Positions 30,577 to 40,165 of a stretch of 52,543 bases of DNA are shown one piece after another. Each line of letters starts with the position of its first letter. Position 1 is the first letter of the stretch. This DNA comes from Oscillatoriales cyanobacterium. GTDB lineage: Bacteria; Cyanobacteriota; Cyanobacteriia; Cyanobacteriales; Microcoleaceae. The stretch spans positions 1-52,543 of the forward strand of contig RDYN01000073.1 of the NCBI GenBank assembly GCA_004293365.1. The letters run 5' to 3'. A model generated the notes under the pieces. That model saw nothing but the letters and a program-made list of their open reading frames with translations. It made no database searches and was not told the origin of the DNA. The translations under genes were made by a program, and so were the position numbers.

Positions 30577-31235
30577 CTTTTTGTTTCCGCGTTTGTTTCT
30601 ATAATGGTACGATTGTTGTAGAGGCTCATGCTTTTTTCTATTCCTTGCTGTAGACTGAGCTCGATCGCCTCTACAACCAATTTCAGCATCTTCTCTACTA
30701 ACTGACTTTCCTCTGAGGAAAATTTTCCTAATACGAAGGAAATCGTATCTTTATCATTTTTAGCAGGATCGCTTTGAGGTTTGCCGATGCCAATCCGCAA
30801 TCGGGGAAATTTGTCTGTCCCTAAATGAGAAATTGTGGATTTCATGCCGTTGTGCCCGCCCGCTGAACCGGCTAGGCGCATTCTCATTTTCCCGATCGGC
30901 AAATCCATATCATCGTATACTATTAACACGGACTGTGGAGGTATTTTGTACCAATCCGTCGCCGCTCGAATTGCTTGGCCCGACAGATTCATGTACGTCA
31001 GCGGTTTCAGCAACCGGATTTTCTGTCCGCGCGGCCGATTTCCCTCGCCGAAAATGCCTTGAAATTTGCGATTTTCCGACAGCGAAATCTGCCAAGCTTG
31101 GGCCAAAGCATCCACTGCATTAAAGCCGATATTGTGTCGCGTGCGATCGTACTTTGGTTCTGGATTCCCCAAACCTACAATTAGCTGGGGAATAACTAAC
31201 TCCGCTGGAGTTTCCGACTTCTGAGTGTTGTTCAT
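30573..31235 (-). CDS. pth: Peptidyl-tRNA hydrolase
   Basis: 220 residues. LIVGLGNPEPKYDRTRHNIGF contains the catalytic His; KPLTYMNLSG, IVYDDMDLPIG (catalytic Asp) and GSAGGHNGMKS are all conserved. It hydrolyses peptidyl-tRNA released from stalled ribosomes. The ATG directly follows the tatA stop codon (TAAATG), and the 3' end overlaps the DUF3146 start, so the three genes form one operon. Confidence 0.95.
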   Translation of the reverse strand: MNNTQKSETPAELVIPQLIVGLGNPEPKYDRTRHNIGFNAVDALAQAWQISLSENRKFQGIFGEGNRPRGQKIRLLKPLTYMNLSGQAIRAATDWYKIPPQSVLIVYDDMDLPIGKMRMRLAGSAGGHNGMKSTISHLGTDKFPRLRIGIGKPQSDPAKNDKDTISFVLGKFSSEESQLVEKMLKLVVEAIELSLQQGIEKSMSLYNNRTIIETNAETKR

Positions 31236-31487
31236 TTAACTATCTGCGGTATCTTCCTTAGCCGCCGCGAGTTTTTCTGATGCCGGCTTTTTGGTTGCTA
31301 CTGCTTCTTCCAACTGCTTGGCTTCCCGCGTAAACTCCGACTCAAAATCCCGCGAAGCATCCTGAAAACCCCGCAGCGCTTTCCCGAAACTCCGACCAAT
31401 TTCTGGCAACTTTTTCGGGCCGAATACCAACAGCGCGATGGTGAAAATTACTGCCATTTCCGGCAAACCAATGCCAAAAATATTCAT
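31236..31487 (-). CDS. tatA: Twin-arginine translocase subunit TatA/E
   Basis: 83 residues. A short N-terminal helix (IFGIGLPEMAVIFTIALLVF) is followed by FGPKKLPEIGRSFGKALRGF, the TatA hinge and amphipathic helix, and a charged tail. TatA oligomers form the passage for folded proteins across thylakoid and plasma membranes. AGGAG lies about 8 nt before the ATG. TatA, TatE and TatB can be hard to tell apart; length and lack of a long tail favour TatA/E. Confidence 0.92.
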   Translation of the reverse strand: MNIFGIGLPEMAVIFTIALLVFGPKKLPEIGRSFGKALRGFQDASRDFESEFTREAKQLEEAVATKKPASEKLAAAKEDTADS

Positions 31488-31637
31488 TTTGTTTCTCCTG
31501 CAATTTGTTTAATTAGTTAACATTTAATTCCGACGCACTAACGGGAAAGGGCAAGGAAAAACGGGAAAACTTAGCTTTTACCCTTTCTCCTCTACCCTCA
31601 GCTTTTACTGTTAGTCTTAAATTTCGCTGCTCAAAAT

Positions 31638-31841
31638 TTAGCGACCGAGACTCGACCAATCAACGTCCACATTCTCTAGAATCAGTGAAGAGTTGTAGAT
31701 TTGCAAAATAATCAACAAGAACACGAAAAACAGTCCAATGAAAACGCTCATCAATAGGGTGGTTCCCCAACCGGGGGCTACCTTGCCGTATTCTGAGTTA
31801 AGGGGTTTGAGTCGGTCTCCCAACCAAGTCCGTTGTGCCAT
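31638..31841 (-). CDS. psbH: Photosystem II protein H
   Basis: 67 residues. [20 protein letters not shown] is followed by [11 protein letters not shown] and one membrane helix ([17 protein letters not shown]). Length and sequence match PsbH, a PSII subunit needed for QA-QB electron flow and repair. It is divergent from psbN, the usual arrangement, and lies upstream of tatA. Confidence 0.97.
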   Translation of the reverse strand: MAQRTWLGDRLKPLNSEYGKVAPGWGTTLLMSVFIGLFFVFLLIILQIYNSSLILENVDVDWSSLGR

Positions 31842-32057
31842 AAGTCACCTGCAATGAATCTCTACACAAAAGTTTGACATATTTCTAGCCCTAATTGCGA
31901 TCGCAATTTTTGAGATCCCCGACTCGCACACTCTCCCCCTCTCCCTGTCTCACTCCGAGTCTGCCATACCGTACCGCGACTAAAATTACTAGACTTTTAG
32001 ACGGATTGTTATTTTTTGTAATATTATAGAGGGGATAACTCATAATCGCTCCCAAAT

Positions 32058-32189
32058 ATGGAACCAGCAGCAGTTCTCGGCATTTCTCTCGGTATGTGTC
32101 TGGTGGCAATCACCGGTTTCTCGATCTACACGGCTTTCGGCCCTCCCGCTAAGGAATTGAGAGATCCTTTTGAAGAACACGAAGATTAA
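32058..32189 (+). CDS. psbN: PsbN protein
   Basis: 43 residues, exactly the usual PsbN length. [40 protein letters not shown] and HED. It has one membrane helix. PsbN is an assembly factor for the PSII reaction centre rather than a structural subunit. It is transcribed opposite to psbH. The stop codon is the first base of a 43-bp tandem repeat. Confidence 0.97.
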   Translation: MEPAAVLGISLGMCLVAITGFSIYTAFGPPAKELRDPFEEHED

Positions 32190-32316
32190 GGAAGTTCGGC
32201 AACGGATTCTGTAACGGATGTAACGGATGGAAGGAAGTTCGGCAACGGATTCTGTAACGGATGTAACGGATGGAAGGAAGTTCGGCAACGGATTCTGTAA
32301 CGGATGTAACGGATGG
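32188..32316. repeat. Three tandem copies of a 43-bp unit
   Basis: Units starting at 32188, 32231 and 32274 read AAGGAAGTTCGGCAACGGAT, TCTGTAACGGATGTAACGG, ATGG. They are essentially identical, suggesting recent expansion. They lie directly after psbN. A GTAACGGAT sub-repeat is present in each unit. Confidence 0.92.
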
Positions 32317-32530
32317 AATAGGGGAGAAGGGAAATTTTGATAGTTTTCCTCTTCTTCCAATTCTCTGCCTCGTGGATCTTCTTTTACCACGATGCGATCG
32401 AACTTCTGTGGTGCGCGAACCACCGTCGCCTGCGGCTCAATGCTATATTCTTTTAAATACGCTAAATCTATATTTGAGAAATCTATCTTCCAGTTAAAGT
32501 AAAAATTATCAAGTTTCACGCAAAAGCATC

Positions 32531-33631
32531 ATGGGCAATACCTTTGGGCATCTATTTCGGATATCGACATTTGGGGAATCTCACGGCGGAGGTGTGGGAG
32601 TGGTAATTGACGGTTGCCCGCCCCTGGTGTCGATCGACGCTTCGGAAATTCAAGCGGAACTCGATCGCCGCCGCCCCGGACAAAGCAAAATTACCACGCC
32701 CCGCAAAGAAGCTGATACCTGCGAAATTCTTTCGGGGGTGTTTGAAGGCAAAACTCTGGGAACTCCGATCGCCATTTTAGTCCGCAATCAAGACACTCGC
32801 CCCCAAGATTACGGCGAAATGGCCACAACTTACCGTCCTTCCCATGCTGATGCTACCTACGATGCTAAGTACGGAATTCGCAACTGGCAAGGCGGAGGTC
32901 GATCGTCGGCAAGGGAAACCATTGGTAGAGTAGCAGCAGGGGCGATCGCCAAAAAAATTCTCTTCCAAGCAGCAGGCGTAGAAATAGTCGGCTACGTCAA
33001 ACGCATTTCTGACTTAGAATGCGTCGCCGACCCGGACACTGTTACCTTAGAACAAGTAGAAAGCAACATCGTTCGCTGTCCAGATGCCGAATGTGCAATC
33101 AAAATGATTGAACTGATCGAAAAAGTTCGCGACAGTGGAGATTCGATCGGCGGCGCAGTCGAATGCGTCGCCCGCAACGTACCCAAAGGGCTGGGAATGC
33201 CGGTATTCGACAAACTCGAAGCCGACTTGGCCAAAGCGATTATGTCATTGCCCGCCAGCAAAGGCTTTGAAATTGGTTCGGGCTTTGCCGGGACTCTGCT
33301 TTTGGGCAGCGAACATAATGATGAATACTATACTGATGAACAAGGAGAAATTCGTACAGTCACGAACCGCTCCGGTGGAATTCAGGGTGGCATTGCTAAC
33401 GGTGAAAATATCATTCTGCGCGCGGCCTTCAAGCCAACTGCGACAATTCGCCAGCAGCAGCGCACAGTCACCCGAGAGGGGGAAGCAACGCTGCTGGCGG
33501 CAAAAGGAAGGCACGACCCTTGCGTTTTACCAAGAGCTGTGCCAATGGTGGAAGCAATGGTAGCTTTAGTATTGTGCGACCATTTGCTGCGCCATCACGG
33601 ACAATGTGGAACCTTAAAGTCTGAATTTTAA
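32531..33631 (+). CDS. aroC: Chorismate synthase
   Basis: 366 residues. [40 protein letters not shown] and [20 protein letters not shown] are present. So are [20 protein letters not shown] and [20 protein letters not shown]. These are the signature blocks of the FMN-dependent enzyme that makes chorismate from EPSP, the last shared step to aromatic amino acids, folate and quinones. Full length. The MBL-fold gene follows after 1 nt, probably in the same transcript. Confidence 0.97.
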   Translation: MGNTFGHLFRISTFGESHGGGVGVVIDGCPPLVSIDASEIQAELDRRRPGQSKITTPRKEADTCEILSGVFEGKTLGTPIAILVRNQDTRPQDYGEMATTYRPSHADATYDAKYGIRNWQGGGRSSARETIGRVAAGAIAKKILFQAAGVEIVGYVKRISDLECVADPDTVTLEQVESNIVRCPDAECAIKMIELIEKVRDSGDSIGGAVECVARNVPKGLGMPVFDKLEADLAKAIMSLPASKGFEIGSGFAGTLLLGSEHNDEYYTDEQGEIRTVTNRSGGIQGGIANGENIILRAAFKPTATIRQQQRTVTREGEATLLAAKGRHDPCVLPRAVPMVEAMVALVLCDHLLRHHGQCGTLKSEF

Positions 33632-33632
33632 A

Positions 33633-34544
33633 ATGGAAATCAGCTTGGCCTCTGTAGTGGCAAATCCCGTTGATTGCCCTCAACCCTCCGAAGCAATAAA
33701 AGGTATAGATGATTTTGTAGTACAGTTCTGGGGCGTGCGGGGCAGCGTTCCGACACCCGGACAGGAAACTGTTCGCTACGGCGGCAATACTTCTTGTTTG
33801 GAAATGCGAGTCGGTGGAAAACGCTTGATTTTTGACGGCGGCACTGGCTTGCGGATGCTGGGAGACCAGTTGCTGCAAGAAATGCCCGTGCAAGCTTATA
33901 TGTTTTTTACTCACTATCACTGGGATCACATTCAAGGGTTCCCGATGTTCGCCCCAGCTTTCATTCGCGGCAATAGTTTTGATATTTATGGGGCAATTCC
34001 CCCCGATGGAGATTGCCTGAAACGGCACTTCGTGGAACGGGTTTTGCACTCGAATTCGCCGGTGCCGCTGATGGGTTTGCCGGCAGATCTGACTTTTCAC
34101 GAGATCGATCACAACCAGACGATGATGCTGGACGATATTGAGATTAGAACTGGTTCTCTGAATCACCCGAATACTGCTATGGGATATCGGGTGACTTGGC
34201 AGGGACGTTCTGTTGTTTACTGTTCGGATACGGAACATTTTCCCGATCGGCTAGATGAAAATGTGTACAATTTAGCCCTCGATGCTGACGTGCTGATCTA
34301 CGATGCGATGTACACCGACGAGGAATATCACAACCCCAAGTCTCCGAAGGTGGGCTGGGGACACTCGACTTGGCAGGAAGCGGTGAGAATGGCTAAGGAG
34401 GCCCGGGTCAAACGGGTGGTGATTTTTCACCACGATCCGGCTCATACTGACGATTTTCTCGATCGCATCGCCGAAGACGTGCAAATCGCTTTTCCCAAGG
34501 CTGTTATGGCCCGCGAGGGTCTTATTTTGCCGATCGGCTTCTGA
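33633..34544 (+). CDS. MBL-fold metallo-hydrolase
   Basis: 303 residues. QFWGVRGSVPTPG, RYGGNTSCLEM, FFTHYHWDHIQGFP (HxHxDH metal site), VYCSDTEHFPD and VIFHHDPAHTDDFLD are typical of the GVRGS subgroup of metallo-beta-lactamase-fold hydrolases. Two metal ions are expected. Members are suggested to cleave phosphodiester or cyclic nucleotide substrates; the substrate here is unknown. It is directly downstream of aroC and followed by a terminator. Confidence 0.88.
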   Translation: MEISLASVVANPVDCPQPSEAIKGIDDFVVQFWGVRGSVPTPGQETVRYGGNTSCLEMRVGGKRLIFDGGTGLRMLGDQLLQEMPVQAYMFFTHYHWDHIQGFPMFAPAFIRGNSFDIYGAIPPDGDCLKRHFVERVLHSNSPVPLMGLPADLTFHEIDHNQTMMLDDIEIRTGSLNHPNTAMGYRVTWQGRSVVYCSDTEHFPDRLDENVYNLALDADVLIYDAMYTDEEYHNPKSPKVGWGHSTWQEAVRMAKEARVKRVVIFHHDPAHTDDFLDRIAEDVQIAFPKAVMAREGLILPIGF

Positions 34545-34597
34545 ACTTTCACCTCGTGCGGTCGATCGATCGTACCTTTGTCAAACCATCATTTGAT

Positions 34598-34634
34598 GTG
34601 GAGCAGGTCTGGCGGCCTGCTCCACAACTTTTTT
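34598..34634 (+). terminator. Rho-independent terminator after the MBL gene
   Basis: GTGGAGCAGG (34598-34607) pairs with CCTGCTCCAC (34616-34625) over an 8-nt loop and is followed by AACTTTTTTTAT. Confidence 0.9.
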
Positions 34635-35498
34635 TATTTGTAGCAAACACTCGGAGTGCGTGGTATAATTCTTGGCTAGTAACTTTTTAGGAATAATATT
34701 TAAGGTTTTTTTCATTGTTTGACCGGCTCTTATTTGAGAAGATCGGGCATTATTAGCAGTTTGTGATGAGTGAGCGGGAGTCGCTCGGATAAAATCTGTA
34801 GACGCTATTGCTTGGCTTTTTGTAACTGTGATGGGCTTAAATATGCCGACGGGAAGAAGTATCGAGTTTGGCAACATCTCAGACTTTCCCGAAGTCCCGT
34901 ACAACTAACGTCACCGCGATCGCGAAAGTAAAAATTTACTGGCGAGTTGCGTTCGCGCTCGGGCGATCGAGTAACGACGCATCTGCCCGATAGCGAACGC
35001 AAAATGCACAGCAAGACGTAAAATAAGTGGAGGATTGCCGCAGGATCCAAGGTGAAAGTTTTAAGTGTCAACAAACACGGCGAGGCTTCGCAAGATTTCA
35101 CTCTCGCACGAGGCTCCGCAGGTAGTAGCAGACTTCCTGAATCTTTGTCACCGATCAATTTTTTGAGTAATTCCTAAAGATAAAAGCTGAGGTTATAGTT
35201 ACGATAACACACAAGTACGATGCTTTTTTGGGAACATGAATATTGGCAACTCCCAAAAGCCGATCTGATACCAAATCCGGGGCGTGATATCCCCGTTATC
35301 ATTCGGCGGTTGAAACCGCTGCTATACAAACTTTCGTGGCCTGGGCCAACTGGTTCATAAAGGGTATCGGAAACCCGGATTTGATATGAGAGCTTTTCGC
35401 TACAATCTGAGGAATTTTTCAGCAGTCAATTTCACTCAAAATCAAGAGACAATCGCTCTTTGGTTTGGGACTAGCTGCAACGGCGCATATGTTATGAC
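34635..35498. other. Intergenic, no gene supported
   Basis: About 860 bp. Reading frames on the minus strand (for example 34581-34904 and 34805-35158) lack family resemblance and run across a terminator hairpin, so I do not call them. It contains GATACCAAATCCGGG...CCCGGATTTGATAT (35268-35390), an inverted repeat around GGCGGTTGAAACCGCTGCTA. It also has GCGTTCGCGCTCGGGCGATC...GCCCGATAGCGAACGC (about 34937-35003), an imperfect hairpin. No RNA gene recognised. Confidence 0.45.
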
Positions 35499-35510
35499 TT
35501 GACTATCAAA

Positions 35511-36506
35511 ATGGGAAATTTACGTTTTAGATCTTCAGCAAATCAGTACAGATGGATTGCCTTAGGCAGTTTCGCTGTAATTATGGGTATTTCAGGGGCC
35601 CTTGCCTACCGCCTAGCTCCGCCACCCGGATTCATGGCTCAAGGCACTCTTTCTTCTAACAATCCGCCAGTAAAATTTTCGAGCACGGGCACGACAATTC
35701 TCAAGCAGGGAGAGCAACTGACTCCAGATGTGCTGCTGGCAGATAATGTTGTCAAAGCAGTGGCAGATGCAGTTAAGCTGTCGCCACAGCAAGTTCGACA
35801 AAATGCTAGCGTCCAGATTTCTAAGCCGGAACAACCGCTAGAGATTGCTGTTGGGTATCGATCGCTCGATCGGCAGCAAGCAGTGCAAACGGCAGATATG
35901 CTGATGAAGGGCATGGTGGAAAAAAGCCGCCTGATTAATAGATATCGGTGGCAATCAGTCAATCAGACGCTCAACCAACGCTTGGCACAAGTCACTCAAG
36001 ACCTGAAACAAGCTCAGCAAAAACTCGACCAATACGAAAGAGAGCGCGCTCGCCTGTTGCAGCAAATGAAGCTTCAGCAAGACGTTTACAACAAAACTCA
36101 GCTGGCGATGGCGGATACGCAAGCCTCGGAAAAAGAAATGGTGAGCAGTTTGGCCGCCGCTGCAGCGCCGCAAATTGTGGCGACGCCCACGAGCGATCCA
36201 ACTGTACCTCTGATTTTGGGAGTTGGCCTGCTGTTGGCGATTTTGGTCAGCCGCGGTTTGATTCCTTCAGTGGCGGATTGGAGGAACAAAGCAGCTTTTC
36301 AGCGAGAAGAGAGCGAAAGGCTCCAAAGTGCTTTGTACCGACTGATCAAAGAAGGCAGCGGCGAAATCACTCTGGTGCGGTTTGCGATGGAGACGCGGCT
36401 GTCGCCGGATGTCGCCCAGCGTTTTTTGAACCAACAAGCTGAAGTCTTTAATGCCAATTGCGAAATTAAAGACGACGGCAGCATTTTGTATCACTTCCAC
36501 ATTTAA
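35511..36506 (+). CDS. Wzz/GumC-like two-TM membrane protein with C-terminal winged-helix-like region
   Basis: 331 residues from the ATG at 35511 (MGNLRFRSSANQYRWI). A TTG four codons upstream is possible. TM1 is about residues 18-36 (IALGSFAVIMGISGALAYRL). An extracytoplasmic part resembling a chain-length-determinant domain follows (KQGEQLTPDVLLADNVVKAV, SKPEQPLEIAVGYRS). Then come a coiled coil (LNQRLAQVTQDLKQAQQKLD) and TM2 (VPLILGVGLLLAILVSRGLI). The cytosolic tail (VRFAMETRLSPDVAQRFLNQ) looks like a small winged helix. No kinase domain. It may take part in polysaccharide or envelope assembly. A terminator follows. Confidence 0.65.
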   Translation: MGNLRFRSSANQYRWIALGSFAVIMGISGALAYRLAPPPGFMAQGTLSSNNPPVKFSSTGTTILKQGEQLTPDVLLADNVVKAVADAVKLSPQQVRQNASVQISKPEQPLEIAVGYRSLDRQQAVQTADMLMKGMVEKSRLINRYRWQSVNQTLNQRLAQVTQDLKQAQQKLDQYERERARLLQQMKLQQDVYNKTQLAMADTQASEKEMVSSLAAAAAPQIVATPTSDPTVPLILGVGLLLAILVSRGLIPSVADWRNKAAFQREESERLQSALYRLIKEGSGEITLVRFAMETRLSPDVAQRFLNQQAEVFNANCEIKDDGSILYHFHI

Positions 36507-36542
36507 AGGGCTGCGGGCGCGAGCCCTCCACAGAAGAGTTTA

Positions 36543-36581
36543 GCCGATCGAGCAGTGATAGCTCGATCGGCTTGCTTTTTT
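36543..36581 (+). terminator. Rho-independent terminator
   Basis: GCCGATCGAGC (36543-36553) pairs with GCTCGATCGGC (36561-36571) over a 7-nt loop and is followed by TTGCTTTTTT. Confidence 0.92.
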
Positions 36582-37530
36582 GGGGCGAGCAGATGCAGCA
36601 GGAAGAAGGCTTAAGTTATATAACAATACGCTTGGCTTAAGGTTTTTTGTAAGTAGGTCAGCGGGAGCGAACAGAACCATGTAACAGTATGTAAATAGAC
36701 TGACGAGTTCTGCTTTCTTCCCATTTGGATACTTGACAATGGTTTACATAATTGCGTTTTACAGCACCGATCTACTTAATTGCGATCGCGCGTGACACCA
36801 ATCTCCGTGTCTATTTTTCACATCGTTTTGGCGATCGGACGGTTTTAACTGAACCTCATTGAGCGATACTAGAAAAGGGAAAATCAATAACAGCAAAGGT
36901 TTCAGCTTGTTTTGGCGACCGGACGGTCTTAGCTGAACCTGATTGAGTTGTATGAGAAAACGGAAAAGCAATAATAGCAAGGGTTTCAGTAATTAACAAC
37001 TCCAGATCGGCTGGCATTTGTGTTGATTTGGTAAACTTTTTTGATTTTGTGTTCAGCTCACTTAAATATCTATATAATAAAAAATAAGTAAATGTACGGT
37101 TGATTTTACCTAAGTTCCCGGATAAAGGACTACTCGATCGTTAAATATTGTTGAGAGGGTTAACAACCTCAGTAGAAATACTGTAATCTCAAGCAATAAC
37201 TTGTTGAGGGACGTTAGATAGTTTCACATAAGAGACTCGATCTAGCAAGAGCCAAGAATCAAACTCCCAGCCTGAAAGCGTGCGTTTTTACCTTCCACTT
37301 TTGCAATGACCTGTTGAGGCTAGACTTATGATGTTTGGAATAATTTGTTCTTCTTGCGTAGTATACTTTTTGCTAATGTCGATCGCCAATTACGGTGACA
37401 CAGGAATGTAAATTATTTAAGGCACTCATCCATTGAGACAGAAGGCAGCAGACAAAACAACAGTTTGACAACTTCGGTGAAGTCTCAGGATAAGACTTGT
37501 GTGTCGCGGATTTGCTAGGCATAAAAATAG
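36582..37530. other. Intergenic, no gene supported; contains an 86-bp imperfect duplication
   Basis: About 950 bp without a supported gene. 36825-36905 and 36911-36991 are imperfect direct copies: GTTTTGGCGA(T/C)CGGACGG, T(T/C)TTA(A/G)CTGAACCT, then AATA(A/G)CAA(A/G)GGTTTCAG. A short hairpin GTTG...AGGGTTAACAACCTC is near 37150. AT-rich stretches around 37070-37090 and 37340-37380 could include promoters for the aldolase-like gene. Confidence 0.45.
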
Positions 37531-38124
37531 ATGGATGAAGGAGTCGTTAAGTACCGCTGCGAATGGCAAGAGGCAGATTCTTTGGCTGCCGAGAACATAG
37601 CAGATTTGATGGACTGGCGCGATCGACTCCACTCTTGGGGACTAATAGGCGTCTACGAAAATAGTATTGGTTTTGGTAACATCAGTATCAGAATTGGCAA
37701 TTCTTGTCAGTTCATTATTTCAGGCACCCAGACGGCACACTTGCCAAATCTGGGGCCTGAATTTTATTGTACTGTTACCGAATTTAACTTAGAACAAAAT
37801 TTCCTCGGCTGTCGCGGCCCCGTACCAGCTTCGTCGGAGTCGCTAACTCACGCTGCACTGTACCTTCGCAGAGATGATGTGCGTGCGATAATTCACGTTC
37901 ACAATCCTCAACTATGGCAGCAACTGCTGTTTAAAATTCCTACTACTAGAAAAGAGATACCCTATGGCACTCCTCAAATGGCGCTAGAAATGTTTAGACT
38001 TTTTGAAGAGGAGAATTTGGCCGATCGCAAAATTCTGGCGATGGCCGGTCACGAGGACGGAATTATCTGTTTTGGCGGCACCTTGGATGAAGCTGGCAAA
38101 GTGCTCTCGGCGGCGATCGGTTAG
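37531..38124 (+). CDS. Class II aldolase/adducin-family protein
   Basis: 197 residues. NISIRIGNSCQFIISGTQTAH, ESLTHAALYLRRDDVRAIIH with VHNPQLWQ (HxH metal site) and KILAMAGHEDGIICFGGTLD (third His) are the class II aldolase fold. It probably binds Zn2+. Family members act on sugar phosphates (fuculose-1-P, ribulose-5-P epimerisation) or in methionine salvage; the exact substrate cannot be assigned. It stands alone, with no sugar genes nearby. Confidence 0.85.
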   Translation: MDEGVVKYRCEWQEADSLAAENIADLMDWRDRLHSWGLIGVYENSIGFGNISIRIGNSCQFIISGTQTAHLPNLGPEFYCTVTEFNLEQNFLGCRGPVPASSESLTHAALYLRRDDVRAIIHVHNPQLWQQLLFKIPTTRKEIPYGTPQMALEMFRLFEEENLADRKILAMAGHEDGIICFGGTLDEAGKVLSAAIG

Positions 38125-38449
38125 ACTTGAGATCTCGCACTCTTGCCAGAAAAAGCTAAGAAACCGGGTTTCTTGACAAGAAACCGACGATTTTATGTAA
38201 TTTCAGTTTAAAACAAGAATCCAACTATCAGCCCGCGATCCAAACCCTTATCAAATCAGTAATCCGCAATCTAAAATCTAAAATCGACTGACGTTGGTGC
38301 CGATCGGGGTTAAACTGGGCTTGACCCTTGATTTGTGGTCGATCGATCGCTCGGCTGCGGGTTCAAAACTTTTTAAGTACCTCTTGCCTCTGAGGTAAGG
38401 TAAAGATATTTTAAAGAAATATATAATATCGTAAAAGCTGAGGATCATT
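38125..38449. other. Intergenic with AAGAAACCGGGTTTCTT palindrome
   Basis: The 17-bp palindrome at about 38158-38174, shortly after the aldolase-like gene, may act as a weak terminator; it is a member of a dispersed family. Otherwise nothing is seen before the GTG start at 38450. Confidence 0.5.
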
Positions 38450-39004
38450 GTGAATCAAACTAAACTTGTAAGCTCAAAAGAACTGCAATCAGAGGTATCT
38501 CGTCTCACCGAAGAGCTGCAAATGCGCGACCAATTGGTGCAGCAGTTATCTCAAGAACTGTTCAGACTGGTAAAGGGAAATTCGAGTTTTGTGCCGGCGC
38601 CGGAAGTTTCCGATCGCCACCAAGCTCAAATGCAGGCGATGCGAGAACAATTGCAAGCCGTGGAAGAGCAAGTTGGTTTTTATCAGGAACAAATCGCCGA
38701 GCGCGATGCTGAGGTTTACCAACTGCGGCAGTCGGTGCAAGAATTGACCGATCGCTCTAGAATGCTCGAACAGGTGGTTCAGGAATTGCCGGGAGTTTAC
38801 CGCCAGAAGTTTGCCGAGCGGATCGAGCCGATTAAGGAAAAGTTGCAGCAACTGCAAAAGGAAAACAACCAGTTGCACACTGAGTTACAGAGCGTGACTT
38901 ACCGTCTGGCGGTACGCAACCGCAAGGCTAAGGGCCTGGATCTGCCCAGCGTCGATCCAGAGGACGATCGCGGGATTCAAATGCCGAGCTTTGGCAATGC
39001 CTAA
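38450..39004 (+). CDS. Coiled-coil protein of unknown function
   Basis: 184 residues, GTG start with GAGGAT about 7 nt upstream. Heptad-rich throughout: SSKELQSEVSRLTEELQMRD, LVQQLSQELFRLV, a short break (SSFVPAPEVSDRH), MREQLQAVEEQVGFYQEQIA and KLQQLQKENNQLHTELQSVT. The tail GLDLPSVDPEDDRG is acidic. A cytoplasmic dimer or scaffold is likely. It overlaps the next gene by 8 nt (ATG inside its last codons), so the two are co-expressed and may interact. Confidence 0.75.
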   Translation: MNQTKLVSSKELQSEVSRLTEELQMRDQLVQQLSQELFRLVKGNSSFVPAPEVSDRHQAQMQAMREQLQAVEEQVGFYQEQIAERDAEVYQLRQSVQELTDRSRMLEQVVQELPGVYRQKFAERIEPIKEKLQQLQKENNQLHTELQSVTYRLAVRNRKAKGLDLPSVDPEDDRGIQMPSFGNA

Positions 39005-39650
39005 AGTTGTGATTGTAACAGGCTACGAACAAGGCCCGGCCGATCGCCTCAAGGCTGCGATCGCTCAATCCTATCCTTTAACAGAAGTCGAGATATGTGC
39101 GGTTTCTGAACTCAATTCTGGCGCGATCGCTCTTTCGGGGGCGATCGTTTGCCCTTTGACGCTGGATGTGCCGTCAAATCTGGTTTTTCCAGGTCAAAAT
39201 CTGTTTCGATTTTGCGCTAATGTTCTAGCGGCGCGCGATCGAGTGGCTCAGGAACTACAAGTGCCCGTCGGCGATGGCAATTTTTGGCTGCCGGTGGTGT
39301 TGACGGCAAAGGGGCCGCTGTATGCTGAGGCGATCGCTGGGGAATCTGACAAGTTGTCGGGGGAGTTGACTTACTCTCAACCGCTGCATTTGTCGGATGT
39401 TTGGCGCCAGCAGTTGTACGAGTTGGCTTGCCGTTTGCTCGTGGATCTTTTAAATGCGCCGCCGGCGACTTATTTGATGCAGTTCGGGTTCGTTGGGGAC
39501 AGGATTTTTTTCGATCGACTTTTGCCTTTTCCGGCTGCACCTGCGATCGCTTCTGTCGGGGTTCAAGTACCGGATTTATTTGTTTGTCACTGGCATTGCT
39601 TGACAAATCAGCCAATTTACGATTTAGAAATTACTTCTCTATGTTTGTAG
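38997..39650 (+). CDS. Conserved cyanobacterial protein of unknown function, coupled to the coiled-coil gene
   Basis: 217 residues from the ATG at 38997 inside the upstream gene's end. I do not recognise a catalytic family. Visible features: KVVIVTGYEQGPADRLKAAI near the N-terminus, WLPVVLTAKGPLYAEAI, WRQQLYELACRLLVDLLNAP, and a C-terminal VPDLFVCHWHCLTN. No membrane segments. The last four codons (SLCL) and stop lie in the first unit of the downstream 132-bp repeat array. Confidence 0.65.
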   Translation: MPKVVIVTGYEQGPADRLKAAIAQSYPLTEVEICAVSELNSGAIALSGAIVCPLTLDVPSNLVFPGQNLFRFCANVLAARDRVAQELQVPVGDGNFWLPVVLTAKGPLYAEAIAGESDKLSGELTYSQPLHLSDVWRQQLYELACRLLVDLLNAPPATYLMQFGFVGDRIFFDRLLPFPAAPAIASVGVQVPDLFVCHWHCLTNQPIYDLEITSLCL

Positions 39651-40165
39651 TGAGGACTTTAGTCCTCTCTTGATGAATTAAGAAGGACTAAAGTCCTTAC
39701 TAGGAACCTAATTGTGGGTAATTAAGGGGAAATAATGTAATTTTTATTAAGCAACTAAACCGGGAGTTTCTTATGTTTGTAGTGAGGACTTTAGTCCTCT
39801 CTTGATGAATTAAGAAGGACTAAAGTCCTTACTACGAACCTAATTGTGGGTAATTAAGGGAACATAATGTAATTTTTATTAAGCAACTAAAGCGGGAGTT
39901 TCTTATGTTTGTAGTGAGGACTTTAGTCCTCTCTTTATAAATTAATTAGGACTAAAGTCCTTACTACGAACCTAATTGTGGGCAATTAACCGGAGATGAT
40001 ATAATTTTTATCCAGCGACTAAAGCGGGAGTTTCTTATGTTTGTAGTGAGGACTTTAGTCCTCTCTTGATGAATTAAGAAGGACTAAAGTCCTTACTACG
40101 AACCTAATTGTGGGTAATTAACGGGAAATGATATAATTTTTATTAAGCGACTAAAGCGGGATTTT
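39641..40165. repeat. Four tandem 132-bp units, each with a long hairpin
   Basis: Units begin at 39641, 39773, 39905 and 40037, exactly 132 bp apart. Each carries ATGTTTGTAGTGAGGACTTT, AGTCCTCTCTTGATGAATTA, AGAAGGACTAAAGTCCTTAC and TACGAACCTAATTGTGGGTA, then CGACTAAAGCGGGAGTTTCTT. The array fills the gap between two convergent genes and includes the 3' ends of both coding regions. Confidence 0.93.

Noticed and set aside
32188..32316. Possible CRISPR or direct-repeat origin (iteron) array
   Set aside because: Units are directly abutting 43-bp copies with no spacers and no replication gene nearby.
34581..35158. Two minus-strand frames after the MBL gene
   Set aside because: No recognisable motifs; one reads through the terminator hairpin; composition is like the surrounding non-coding DNA.
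39641..40165. Possible CRISPR array (regularly spaced repeats)
   Set aside because: The whole 132-bp unit is repeated, with no unique spacers, and there are no cas genes.
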